Of a DNA stretch of 64,000 bases, positions 1 through 8,007 are shown one piece after another. The DNA lies in the NCBI GenBank assembly GCA_045811525.1, contig JBJMTV010000005.1:30660-94659 (forward strand), given 5' to 3'. The position numbers and the translations under genes were made by a program. The stretch comes from VAZQ01 sp045811525. Its GTDB lineage: Bacteria > Pseudomonadota > Alphaproteobacteria > Rhizobiales > Xanthobacteraceae. The notes under the pieces were generated by a model. The model saw nothing but the letters and a program-made list of their open reading frames with translations, was not told where the DNA came from and did not search any database. How positions within the stretch are numbered: the stretch's first letter is position 1; the number at the start of each line of letters is the position of its first letter.

Positions 1-421
1 AGCCGGCGAGCTGGCTGCGCCGCTCGGCGAGGCGCGGAAAGCATTCGAAGCAGAACGCGAGATTGGTTTTGAGCTCGCGGCGCGCCTTCGGCCGAAACGC
101 TCCGAGCAGCAGATTCTCCTCGACAGTCAGTCGCGGAAACAGCCGGCGTCCTTCCGGCACGAGCGCAATGCCGAGATCAACGATCTGCTCGGTGGTGCGG
201 CCGACGAGATCGTGACTGGTGCCGTCGATTTCGACGGTGATCCGGCCAGCGCGCGGGCGCACCATGCCCATGACGCATTTCATTAAAGTCGACTTGCCAT
301 TGCCGTTGGTGCCGAGCAGCACCACCGTCTCGCCGCCCCTGACACTGAGGGAGACGTCCTCGAGCACGCGTACCGCGCCGTAGGCAGCGTCGACCTTCTC
401 AATGGTGAGGCTATTCGCCAA
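1..421 (-). CDS. livF: LivF-like branched-chain amino acid ABC transporter ATPase (partial, C-terminus off the left edge)
   Basis: This is the ATPase subunit of a HAAT-type (branched-chain amino acid/amide) importer and acts at the cytoplasmic face of the membrane. The minus-strand frame from a TTG at 421 gives about 140 residues. They include Walker A GTNGNGKST at about residues 37-45 and, further on, the LivF-typical VPEGRRLFPRLTVEENL stretch. The window ends before the signature and Walker B motifs. TTG is chosen because no ATG lies near and the frame starts exactly at the conserved N-terminus. The start lies 11 bases inside the end of livG, so translation is probably coupled. It is last of livH-livM-livG-livF as visible. 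No periplasmic binding protein is present, so it may lie left of the window. Confidence 0.88.
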   Translation of the reverse strand, partial: MANSLTIEKVDAAYGAVRVLEDVSLSVRGGETVVLLGTNGNGKSTLMKCVMGMVRPRAGRITVEIDGTSHDLVGRTTEQIVDLGIALVPEGRRLFPRLTVEENLLLGAFRPKARRELKTNLAFCFECFPRLAERRSQLAG

Positions 422-1148
422 GGTAAGCCTTCTCCACCTCAGACTCGCAAATGACGTTTTCCGGTGCGCCGTCCGCAATCTTCTTGCCTGAGACCAGCAC
501 GATCAGCCGCTGCGAGAACCTCATCACCGCGCGCATAATGTGCTCGATGAGAATGATCGTGATCCCGCGCTCATTGAGCTTGATGAGCAAGCCCACGATG
601 TCGTCAACCTCGGACTGCGACAGGCCGGCCATGGATTCATCGGCGATCAGAAGCTTGGGCTCCGCGGCCATCGCGCGAGCGAGCTCGAGCTTGCGCATCT
701 CCACCTGCGTCAGATCGCGTGGCAGCTTGGTCCCCTTGTCGGCGAGCCCGACGAGTTGCAAAAGCTCGATGCAGCGCGCGTCGAGCTCGGCACGCCCCAG
801 GAAATTTCCCGGCCGCGCATTCACTGTGTAGAGGAGGGGCACCCGCAAGTTATTGGCCACGCTCAAGCTCGCGAACGGACGCGGCAACTGAAAGCTCCGC
901 GCCATGCCGCGGCGCGTGCGCTCGTGCGTGAGTAGACCGTCGACGGGCTGCCCGTCGAAGCGCACCCTGCCGCTCTCGTTGTTGAGCGTGCCGCAAATGC
1001 AGTTCACGAGCGTGGATTTGCCCGAGCCGTTCGGACCAATCAGGCCGACACGTTCGCCCTGTGCGACTGACAGGTTGATGCCGTCGAGTGCAACAAAACC
1101 GCCAAAGCGCTTGCTCAAACCCTCGATCTCGAGGAGGGGGGTGCTCAT
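411..1148 (-). CDS. livG: LivG-like branched-chain amino acid ABC transporter ATPase
   Basis: This is the second ATPase of the HAAT importer, 245 residues from the ATG at 1148. That ATG overlaps the livM stop as ATGA; a longer frame starts at 1166 but adds only six residues. Walker A GPNGSGKST is at residues 38-46. The signature region reads LTQVEMRKLELARA rather than LSGGQ, and Walker B reads LLIADES. This divergence is common in liv-type ATPases as I know them and probably does not mean loss of function. The C-terminal IMRAVMRFSQRLIVL segment contains the H-loop region. Cytoplasmic, and expected to pair with LivF beneath LivH/LivM. Substrate class is only inferred: liv systems of soil alphaproteobacteria carry amino acids, amides, aromatic acids and other small acids. 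Confidence 0.92.
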   Translation of the reverse strand: MSTPLLEIEGLSKRFGGFVALDGINLSVAQGERVGLIGPNGSGKSTLVNCICGTLNNESGRVRFDGQPVDGLLTHERTRRGMARSFQLPRPFASLSVANNLRVPLLYTVNARPGNFLGRAELDARCIELLQLVGLADKGTKLPRDLTQVEMRKLELARAMAAEPKLLIADESMAGLSQSEVDDIVGLLIKLNERGITIILIEHIMRAVMRFSQRLIVLVSGKKIADGAPENVICESEVEKAYLGE

Positions 1149-2089
1149 TTCGGTTTTCGGCGCCACACGCCGCGCGCCAGCCCGATGATGCCGTTGGGAG
1201 CAATGATGACGAAGACGATGAGCAGAACTCCGACGATCAGCACGTTGAGCGAGCTGGAGATCGTGACCGTCGCATATTGCTGCAGGGAGCCGAGCAGGAT
1301 CGCGCCGATAAGCGGTCCGGCCCAGCTGGTCGTGCCGCCGATCATGGGCATGGCAATCGAGTTCACCGCATATTCGAGGCCGAAGGCCGAGGATGGCTGC
1401 AGATAGCCGATGTAGTAGGGGAACGGGGCGCCGGCCATGCCCATCAACCCGCCTGACAAGGTGGTGGCGATCAGCTTGAGCTTCAGGGTCGGGACACCGG
1501 AGGCTTCCGCCGCGAGCTCGTCGTCGCGAATCGTGGCGAAGCCGTAGCCGAGCTGCGAGCGTTCAATACCGCGAGCGACGGCAAGCGAAACCAGCACCAG
1601 GCCGAGCATCAGCAAAAACAGGTATTGGATATAGGGCCCGATCCACGGCACCTCGGCGCCCCTGATGATATAGGCGCCGCGCGAGCCGCCGACGTAATCC
1701 CAATTGACGATGAAGGTCTGCAGCACGACCGCAAGTGCGAGTGTGGCGATGGCGAAGAAAGCCCCGCGCAGCCGCAGGGTGAGATAGCCCATCCCGAGTC
1801 CCACCACGGCGGAGACTACACCGCCGATCAGGATGAGAAGCGGGATCGGCAACGGATACGCCTTGTGCAGGAACACAGTCGAGTATGCCCCAAGCGCAAA
1901 GAATGCGGCGGAGCCGAAATTCACGTAGCCGGTATAGCCGCCGAGTATGTTCCAGGCCGTTGCCAGGACGATGAACTGCAACACGGTATAGCCGGCGAAG
2001 AAGACGTAATCGTTGTTGACCAGGCGCGCGCCAAAAAAGGCGAGCGCCGCGAGCAAAATGGCGATCAAGAGGAAGGCCCAGGTCGGCAC
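1145..2089 (-). CDS. livM: LivM-like branched-chain amino acid ABC transporter permease
   Basis: Inner-membrane permease subunit of 314 residues, mostly hydrophobic, with about nine predicted membrane segments. It carries the family stretch AWNILGGYTGYVNFGSAAFF near residues 44-63, which is the hallmark of LivM-type permeases. The cytoplasmic loop RDDELAAEASGVPTLKLKL is the usual ATPase-coupling loop (EAA-like). The C-terminus is basic (WRRKPK). The stop overlaps the livG start by ATGA. Its start lies ten bases after the end of livH, so the four genes read as one operon. Nothing in the sequence is odd. Confidence 0.92.
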   Translation of the reverse strand: MPTWAFLLIAILLAALAFFGARLVNNDYVFFAGYTVLQFIVLATAWNILGGYTGYVNFGSAAFFALGAYSTVFLHKAYPLPIPLLILIGGVVSAVVGLGMGYLTLRLRGAFFAIATLALAVVLQTFIVNWDYVGGSRGAYIIRGAEVPWIGPYIQYLFLLMLGLVLVSLAVARGIERSQLGYGFATIRDDELAAEASGVPTLKLKLIATTLSGGLMGMAGAPFPYYIGYLQPSSAFGLEYAVNSIAMPMIGGTTSWAGPLIGAILLGSLQQYATVTISSSLNVLIVGVLLIVFVIIAPNGIIGLARGVWRRKPK

Positions 2090-2099
2090 GCTCGCGATC

Positions 2100-2975
2100 C
2101 TATCGCCCGAGAAGGCCGGCGGGACGAAATGCCAAAGTCAGCAGCAGCACTCCGAACGCGACAGCAGGTGCCCATGAAGGTCCGTAGAATGTCGCGGTAA
2201 AGCTTTCGATGATGCCCAGCAGCATCGCGCCGATCACCGTACCGGGAAGGCTGCCGAGGCCGCCCAGCACGCAGATCGCGAAGACGCGACCGATATACTC
2301 GCGGCCCACCGACGGTTCGACGGGCTGAATGATGATGAGCAGCGCGCCCGCGACCGAGGTGGTGGCAATTGAAATACCGAAAGCCACCCGCTTGATGGCC
2401 GTCGGCGAGGCTCCCATCAGCTGCAGGGCAAGCTGATCCTGTGCCACAGCCGAAATCGCCCGCCCAGTGAATGTGTGTGACAGATAGAGTTGCACAGCAC
2501 CGCACATAATGAGCGCGGCTGCGCAGGGTACCAGCATCCGCAGCGGCAGATCGATGAGCCCGAGCCGCAAACTCGGCCCGATATAGGACGCTTCGACGTA
2601 CCGATAATCCACGCCAAACACGAAGATCAGCAGCACCTCGGTGACGAACAGAAGACCGAAAAAGAACGAGAGACCGCGCAGCGCCTCCTGACCGCGCCGC
2701 TCAAACGATTCGTAATAAACCTGATAGACGGCGGCGCCGAGCAGGTAGAACACCGGCAGCATGATGATGCTGATCAGGATGGGATCGAGGCCGTAATGCG
2801 TATTCACGATATACGCAATGTAGGAGCCGAGAATAATGAAGGCCGGATGCGCAATGTTGACGATGTCGAGAATGCCGAACGAGATCGACACGCCAATCGT
2901 CACTGCGGCATAGAAACCGCCGAGCAGAATGCCGGCGATCACCGCATTGATCAGCAAGTCGAAGCTGATGCCCAC
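2100..2975 (-). CDS. livH: LivH-like branched-chain amino acid ABC transporter permease
   Basis: First gene of the transport operon: a 291-residue inner-membrane permease starting MGISFDLLINAVIAGILLGG, the typical LivH N-terminus with the GILLGGFYA segment. The later stretch ISAVAQDQLALQLMGASPTAIKR is the cytoplasmic loop contacting the ATPases, and VFAICVLGGLGSLPGTVIGA is the conserved late membrane segment. It partners LivM in the transmembrane pore. About 220 bases separate it from the next gene upstream, so the operon promoter should lie at 2976-3199, but I could not pick a convincing -35/-10 pair there. Confidence 0.92.
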   Translation of the reverse strand: MGISFDLLINAVIAGILLGGFYAAVTIGVSISFGILDIVNIAHPAFIILGSYIAYIVNTHYGLDPILISIIMLPVFYLLGAAVYQVYYESFERRGQEALRGLSFFFGLLFVTEVLLIFVFGVDYRYVEASYIGPSLRLGLIDLPLRMLVPCAAALIMCGAVQLYLSHTFTGRAISAVAQDQLALQLMGASPTAIKRVAFGISIATTSVAGALLIIIQPVEPSVGREYIGRVFAICVLGGLGSLPGTVIGAMLLGIIESFTATFYGPSWAPAVAFGVLLLTLAFRPAGLLGR

Positions 2976-3199
2976 CTGTCCCCCCGCGAGCGAAACAGCA
3001 TGCGCGTGCGATCGCGCTTTTGTTGAAGGCAGTGTGCAGGAACGTTGGGGCGTTGGCTAGTGGGCGTGGTTGCGACAGTGACGCATGAACGGACGAAAAC
3101 GAATTCCGGCCACTTTTTGTCCCCGAGCGCGGGCATAATGACGAAGACACTCGAACACCGGCTTTAGAACGCTGCGCTCGACCAGCAGGGGGTGATCAG

Positions 3200-3649
3200 T
3201 CATGCTGCCGCTTGTTGGCGCACGGACTCGGGTAATGGCAGTGGCTTGTTGGCACTCTGCAGGAATTCGATGGTCATGAAGACCATCTCCTTGTCGCCGA
3301 GATTTTCCAGGTCATGCACCTTGAACTTGCCGGCACCATACGATTCGTGCCGCGTCTCACCAGGTGCGTAGGTGTATTCTACCGTCGTGCCGTCGTGCAC
3401 GTGCTGGCGGCCACGACCGCCCGTCACCGACGTCCAGAAATAATCGAGCACATGACGGTGAAAGCCGATGCGCTCGCCCGGCGCCAAGCGGATGATCCAA
3501 ACCCGCACGCGATCCGTCTCCGAGAGCAGCGTCGAGCCGACACACGGGTTATGGTTCCTGCTCTCGCGCTCGAGCTCGGCGATAAGCTCCGGCCTCCAGG
3601 CCGATTTGTCAGAGCTCTCTGCGTGCTTGTCTAGCATGGTCAAGGCCAT
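3200..3649 (-). CDS. Single-domain cupin protein
   Basis: A 149-residue cytoplasmic protein with one cupin barrel. Cupin motif 1 appears as PGERIGFHRHVLDYFWTSVTGG (His pair FHRH near residues 79-82), and motif 2 is loose around PGETRHESYGAGKFKVHDLENLG. The His residues could hold a metal, but the usual Glu of motif 1 is not obvious, so catalysis is uncertain. GGAGG stands seven bases before the ATG. It is divergent from the FAD monooxygenase with only 59 bases between start codons, so both may share a regulated control region. Its placement among oxidative genes suggests a small-molecule enzyme or sensor; the exact reaction is not known. Confidence 0.75.
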   Translation of the reverse strand: MALTMLDKHAESSDKSAWRPELIAELERESRNHNPCVGSTLLSETDRVRVWIIRLAPGERIGFHRHVLDYFWTSVTGGRGRQHVHDGTTVEYTYAPGETRHESYGAGKFKVHDLENLGDKEMVFMTIEFLQSANKPLPLPESVRQQAAA

Positions 3650-3708
3650 GACATTCCTCCTACTTTCAGCTGATATATAGCATTTTCCCCCGCCTCAGGA
3701 AATCCAGT

Positions 3709-4929
3709 TTGGAGCGAGCCGGCAAGAAGCGCGCGCTGATCATCGGGGGCTCCATGAGCGGGCTCCTCGCCGCCTTGCTGCTGAGAGGTGCGGGGTGGCA
3801 AGTGGCCGTCTACGAGCGGGTGGAGGGCGAGCTTGCCGGGCGCGGTGCCGGCATTGTGGCGCAGCCGGATCTGATCGCCACCTTGCGCCGGCTCGCTCTT
3901 GATCCCACCGACCTCGGCGTCGCGATCACCACCCGAAGCATTTTGCATCGCGACGGCAGTGTGATGGCGCAATTCCACTGCCCGCAGGTGCTCACCGCCT
4001 GGGAACGGGTCTATCGGTTGCTGCGTGATGCATTGCCGGCACCACTTTATCAGCGCGGCTGCGCCTTCGTCAGTTTTGAGCAGAGCGCAACCTCCGTGGT
4101 TGCCCGTTTCGACGACGGCAGCACCGTCGAAGGTGATTTGCTGGTGGGTGCGGATGGTTTGCGCTCGACTGTGCGGCAGCAATGCCTGCCGGCTCTGAAA
4201 CCGGCATACGCCGGCTATGTTGCTTGGCGCGCGCTCATTCCCGAGGCCGTGTTTCCAGCCAGCATTCATCGCGAACTGTTCGAGTACATGACTTTCTGTC
4301 TCCCGCCGGGTGAGCAATGTCTTGGCTATCCCGTGGCCGGACCGGAGAACGACCTGCGCGTCGCGCATCGCCGCTACAACGTCGTGTGGTATCGACCGGC
4401 TGCGGAAGCCACGGAGTTGCGGCGCCTGCTCACGGACGAGGGCGGCACCACGCACGTGATCTCGATTCCGCCGCCGCTCATCCCTGGCGAGGCGATCCGC
4501 GAGATGCGCGCCGCGGCCGAGCGGCTGCTCGCCCCGCAGTTGCGGACGGTGGTGGGGTTGATTGACGAGCCTATTCTGCAGCCGATTTATGATCTCGAGA
4601 GCCCGCAAATGGCCTTCGGCCGCGTTGCCATTATTGGGGATGCGGCCTTCGTAGCGCGCCCTCATGTCGCGGCCGGTGTCGCGAAGGCGGCAGACGATGC
4701 TGTCGCCTTGGCGCACTCATTGACACTCGATGACGTGGAACCGGCACTGAAGCGCTTTGAGGCGCTGCGGCAGCCGGTCGGACGTCGCATCATCGAGCGG
4801 GCGCGCCATCTCGGGGCCTATCTGCAGGCGACGCAGAGCATGCAGGAGCGTGCGCGCTCGCAGCGCCACAGCATTCCAGAAGCTGTGCTGGCGGAAACCG
4901 CGCTGCTCGATTTTCTGCAGCAGCACTAA
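3709..4929 (+). CDS. FAD-dependent monooxygenase, 2,6-dihydroxypyridine 3-monooxygenase-like
   Basis: Class A flavoprotein hydroxylase of 406 residues. The Rossmann motif is GGSMSG at residues 13-18, in the GGSxSG variant shared with dihydroxypyridine hydroxylases. The DG motif reads LLVGADGLRSTVR near residue 150. The GD motif is IIGDAAFVARPHVAAG near residue 305, followed by AKAADDA. From memory, the RPHxAAGxAKAxDDA stretch and the GAGIVAQPDL segment resemble 2,6-dihydroxypyridine 3-monooxygenase more than salicylate or 4-hydroxybenzoate hydroxylases. The expected reaction is NAD(P)H- and O2-dependent ring hydroxylation. The start is TTG with AGGA eight bases upstream; the first ATG lies inside the FAD motif, so TTG is preferred. 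Substrate assignment is inference. Confidence 0.85.
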   Translation: MERAGKKRALIIGGSMSGLLAALLLRGAGWQVAVYERVEGELAGRGAGIVAQPDLIATLRRLALDPTDLGVAITTRSILHRDGSVMAQFHCPQVLTAWERVYRLLRDALPAPLYQRGCAFVSFEQSATSVVARFDDGSTVEGDLLVGADGLRSTVRQQCLPALKPAYAGYVAWRALIPEAVFPASIHRELFEYMTFCLPPGEQCLGYPVAGPENDLRVAHRRYNVVWYRPAAEATELRRLLTDEGGTTHVISIPPPLIPGEAIREMRAAAERLLAPQLRTVVGLIDEPILQPIYDLESPQMAFGRVAIIGDAAFVARPHVAAGVAKAADDAVALAHSLTLDDVEPALKRFEALRQPVGRRIIERARHLGAYLQATQSMQERARSQRHSIPEAVLAETALLDFLQQH

Positions 4930-4956
4930 GAATAGGCACAACTGCATACGAGGGGG

Positions 4957-5874
4957 TTAAGCCCCTTTGCCGCGGCTTCGGCCACTGCGCTTCTGACGTC
5001 GCACCTTCGCCATCGCCTCCAAGACGGCGCACACGGCGGCCGTGTCCTCGTCCGCGTGTCCGGTCTTCATTGCCTTTTTGTAGATGGGTACCGTAGCCGC
5101 GAACATCGGTGTCGGCACTTTCAGCTCGCGCGCGAACTCACCGATCACGGTCATGTCTTTCTGCCAGACTGAGATCTTCATGCTGGGATTGTCGTAACGG
5201 TCCTTCACCATCATCGGCGCACGCAGCTCAAACACGCGCGAGTTGCCTGCCCCGGAGGTGACCATCGCAAACACCGTCTGCGGGTCGAGGCCCGCTTTGA
5301 TGCCGAGCACCATGGCCTCTGCCGCCGCGACATTGTTGATTGCCACCAGAAGGTTCGCCACATATTTCATGCGGCTGCCGTTGCCGAAGGCACCCAGATT
5401 GTGCGCGGCCCGCGCGAACCCAGCGAACAGCGGGCGAAGCTTGCGGATGGCTTGCGCGTCCCCGCTGGCATAGACGACCAGGTCGCGGCTCTTGGCCTGT
5501 GCGCCAGTGCCGCTCACGGGGCAGTCCAACAGGATGTGACCGGCGTTGCGCAGAGCCCGCTCTGCCTCGAGCTTGTCGGCGAGTGTGAAGGTGCTCGCTT
5601 CGATGATCACGCGGCGGGGAAGACGGTCCGCAACGATGGCTTTGACAGTTGCACGAAGGGCAGAAGGTTTGGGGAGGCTGGTGATGATGGTCGGAACGCC
5701 GGCAGCGACCTCCTTCGCATCACCCGCAATGGCCACGCCCGCCCGTGCCATGGCGCGACGACGTTGCGGATCGACATCGAAGCCGAGCACCTGCCAGCCG
5801 CTCTGAACCAGATTTCTGGCAAACGCGCCGCCCATGATGCCAAGGCCGACGACGCCTACCTTTCCTTTCGCCAT
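4957..5874 (-). CDS. NAD(P)-dependent beta-hydroxyacid dehydrogenase (3-hydroxyisobutyrate dehydrogenase family)
   Basis: 305-residue oxidoreductase of the 6-phosphogluconate/3-hydroxyisobutyrate dehydrogenase superfamily. The N-terminal nucleotide motif is VGVVGLGIMGGAFARNL. The substrate motif reads LLDCPVSGTGAQAKSRDL, a variant of DAPVSGG. The region with the catalytic lysine is GNGSRMKYVANLLVAINNVAAAEA (Lys in SRMKYVANL). The start at 5874 is taken because the Rossmann fold begins there; the much longer open frame upstream is chance. The family oxidises beta-hydroxy acids or reduces semialdehydes. The basic tail QKRSGRSRGKGA is unusual. It is convergent with the monooxygenase, 27 bases apart, and divergent from a second member of the family at 6019. 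Confidence 0.85.
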   Translation of the reverse strand: MAKGKVGVVGLGIMGGAFARNLVQSGWQVLGFDVDPQRRRAMARAGVAIAGDAKEVAAGVPTIITSLPKPSALRATVKAIVADRLPRRVIIEASTFTLADKLEAERALRNAGHILLDCPVSGTGAQAKSRDLVVYASGDAQAIRKLRPLFAGFARAAHNLGAFGNGSRMKYVANLLVAINNVAAAEAMVLGIKAGLDPQTVFAMVTSGAGNSRVFELRAPMMVKDRYDNPSMKISVWQKDMTVIGEFARELKVPTPMFAATVPIYKKAMKTGHADEDTAAVCAVLEAMAKVRRQKRSGRSRGKGA

Positions 5875-6018
5875 TCCCCGCCCTCCCGACAGAACCAAAG
5901 TTGACGCTATACCGCTGGCTTGCTCGAGCACAATGCCGTTTGCCGATGCGGCCTTTTTCGCCCGCTGATCTTTGCCTATGGTTGAACGGTCGTAAGAAGC
6001 TACGAGAGGTGTGCGTTG

Positions 6019-6906
6019 ATGCGCGTCGGGATCGCCGGAGTAGGCAAGATGGGCGCTGCTATCGCTCAGCGACTCATCGAGCAAGGCCACGAGGTGAGGG
6101 TATGGAACCGCTCGGCAGACAAGCTGAAGCCGGTGACTGACGCCGGCGCGACGGCCGCGGCAACACCGGCCGACCTTGCAGCCACGGCCGATGTCATCAT
6201 CACGATCCTCACCGATGCGAGCGCCATTGATTCGGTTTATCACGCGCCATCTGGTTTGCTTGCGGCCGATGTGCCGGGCAAGCTGTTCATCGAGATGAGC
6301 ACGGTCCCGCCGGCTATCGAGGTGGCGCTTGCCGAAAAGGTGCGCGGCAAGGGTGCGGCACTGGTCGAATGCCCCGTGGGTGGGTCGACCGGGCCGGCGC
6401 GGCAGGGCAAGTTGATCGGATTGATGGGTGCCGAGCCGGCCGATGCCGCGCGTGCCAGACCAATCCTTGATCAGCTTTGCCGACGGCTGGAGCATTGCGG
6501 GCCCGTCGGCTCCGGCGGCGTTATGAAGCTCACCATCAATATGCCGTTGATGATTTACTGGCAGGCGCTTGGTGAGGCGCTTGCGCTCTGCCGTCCGCTC
6601 GGGCTCGATCCGGCGCGGATCATGGATCTGCTATCCGATACGTCCGGCGGACCGAACGTCCTCAAGGTGCGTGGACCGGCGATCGCCAGCATGCTCAAGG
6701 GTGGAGACAGTGGGCCTGTCACTTTCGATGTCGACAGTGCGATCAAGGACCTGCGCACAATGCTTGCAGAAGGCAAAGCCCGCCAGCTCGAGCTGCCGCT
6801 CGTGGAAAAGACCCTGGCGTGCTACCAGGAGGCCCAACGCAACGTGTCAGGTGAAGCAGAGGTGTCCGCGGTTTCGGTCTACTGGGCCAATCGCGCGAAA
6901 CAATGA
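6019..6906 (+). CDS. NAD(P)-dependent beta-hydroxyacid dehydrogenase, second copy of the family
   Basis: 295-residue relative of the protein at 4957, but not a close duplicate. It starts MRVGIAGVGKMGAAIAQRLIEQG (nucleotide-binding GVGKMG). The substrate motif is VECPVGGSTGPARQGKL, and the catalytic-lysine segment is GSGGVMKLTINMPLMIYWQALGEAL. The ATG at 6019 is preferred to the in-frame TTG three bases before it because GAGAGGT at 6003-6009 is well placed. It heads a plus-strand run (6019 to 13607) with short gaps and several start-stop overlaps, so it may be the first gene of a catabolic operon. Substrate unknown. Confidence 0.85.
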   Translation: MRVGIAGVGKMGAAIAQRLIEQGHEVRVWNRSADKLKPVTDAGATAAATPADLAATADVIITILTDASAIDSVYHAPSGLLAADVPGKLFIEMSTVPPAIEVALAEKVRGKGAALVECPVGGSTGPARQGKLIGLMGAEPADAARARPILDQLCRRLEHCGPVGSGGVMKLTINMPLMIYWQALGEALALCRPLGLDPARIMDLLSDTSGGPNVLKVRGPAIASMLKGGDSGPVTFDVDSAIKDLRTMLAEGKARQLELPLVEKTLACYQEAQRNVSGEAEVSAVSVYWANRAKQ

Positions 6907-6931
6907 TCTCGGAAGGGCCCATCAAGGTAGG

Positions 6932-7351
6932 ATGCATCACATGATGACGCGGGTGTTCTTCTGCGCAGCGCTTCTGATGTTTGCCGGCGTCGGCAGTGCC
7001 GATGCGCAGGTGCAGCCGGCACCCGTCGCACCTTCACCGGTGAAACGCACGATCCTGCAGAAGACCGATGTGCCGGGCACCAATATGGAAATGATCTACG
7101 CGACGGTGGAGATCGCTCCCAATTTCAAGGCCGGCCGTCACTTCCATCCCGGCGTAGTCATCGCGCATGTGCTCGAGGGTGAGTTCTGGGTCCAGCTCGA
7201 TGGCGCGCCCGAAAAAGTGCTACGCGCCGGTGAATCCATCACACTGCCCGATCATGTGATTCATAACGAAGGTGCCTTGGGCCAGCCGATGAAAATGATC
7301 GTGGCTTACGTGGTGGAAAAGGGGAAGCCTCTGGCGTCGCCGGCGCCATAG
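6932..7351 (+). CDS. Secreted single-domain cupin
   Basis: About 139 residues, with a clear Sec signal peptide (MTRVFFCAALLMFAGVGSADA, cleavage probably after SADA) and then one cupin barrel. Motif 1 reads PNFKAGRHFHPGVVIAHVLEGEFWVQ (His-x-His of RHFHPG) and motif 2 PDHVIHNEGALG. The protein should be periplasmic. The start could be the ATG at 6932 or that at 6941; AAGGTAGG lies just before. It sits 25 bases after the dehydrogenase and 23 bases before the GlcG-family gene, in line with cotranscription. Many such small periplasmic cupins have no proven activity. Confidence 0.8.
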   Translation: MHHMMTRVFFCAALLMFAGVGSADAQVQPAPVAPSPVKRTILQKTDVPGTNMEMIYATVEIAPNFKAGRHFHPGVVIAHVLEGEFWVQLDGAPEKVLRAGESITLPDHVIHNEGALGQPMKMIVAYVVEKGKPLASPAP

Positions 7352-7374
7352 CTTAGCCCCTGGAGTAAGCCGAC

Positions 7375-7812
7375 ATGGCAGTCGTAACACTTGCGCAAGC
7401 CTCAATCATTGTCGACGCAGCCCTCAAGAAGGGGCGCGAGACAGGCTGTGCACCGCTCACGGTGGCGGTGCTCGACGCCGGCGGACACCTGGTCGCGTTC
7501 AAACGCGAGGACAAATCGGGGCTGCTGCGCTTCGACATTGCCTTCGGTAAGGCATGGGGCGCGCTCGGCATGGGATTCGGCTCGCGGACGCTCGCGGCTC
7601 GCGCAGCCAAGACCCCGCAGTTCTTCACCATGCTTTCAGCGGCAAGCGAGGGCCGTATGGTGACTAATCCAGGCGGGGTGCTCATCCGCGACGGCAGTGG
7701 CGACGTGATCGGCGCCGTTGGCATTTCAGGCGACACGTCGGAGAAGGATGAGGCCTGCGCCATGGCGGCTATCGAAGCGGCGGCACTGAAGGCGGACCCT
7801 GGGCAGGATTAG
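7375..7812 (+). CDS. GlcG/HbpS family (DUF336) protein
   Basis: 145 residues matching the GlcG/HbpS family. The pattern is LAQASIIVDAALKKGRE, APLTVAVLDAGGHLVAFKRED, FGKAWGALGMGFGSRTLA, then GGVLIRDGSGDVIGAVGISGDTSEKDEACA. The family folds like HbpS, a haem- and cobalamin-associated sensor or small-molecule binding protein. Members often sit in glycolate, propanediol or aromatic catabolic clusters with a helper role that remains poorly defined. No signal peptide is visible here. Start ATG at 7375. It is followed by 195 bases without a gene, so the next gene may have its own promoter. Confidence 0.85.
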   Translation: MAVVTLAQASIIVDAALKKGRETGCAPLTVAVLDAGGHLVAFKREDKSGLLRFDIAFGKAWGALGMGFGSRTLAARAAKTPQFFTMLSAASEGRMVTNPGGVLIRDGSGDVIGAVGISGDTSEKDEACAMAAIEAAALKADPGQD

Positions 7813-8007
7813 CTGTGCTCTCCTTGCGGGTGACCAGGTGCGCAGGCCCTGATCCGACGCTTTAAGGGCCGCGCATCGACCAACCGAATGGTGCATTACT
7901 TGCGCCGGAGGGCATGCCGCAGCATCGACACGGCGGATGTTGGCGATCTCCGCCGAGGCCGCTAAGATTTTGGATCGAGCGATAATCGCGCAGTCGGGGA
8001 GAAACTC

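Noticed and set aside
3640..4716. 358-codon minus-strand frame
   Set aside because: It is antisense to the FAD monooxygenase, with no motif and His/Arg-rich composition.
5875..6495. N-terminal extension of the minus-strand dehydrogenase to 512 residues
   Set aside because: The extra part overlaps the divergent dehydrogenase gene and is low-complexity. The Rossmann fold starts at 5874.
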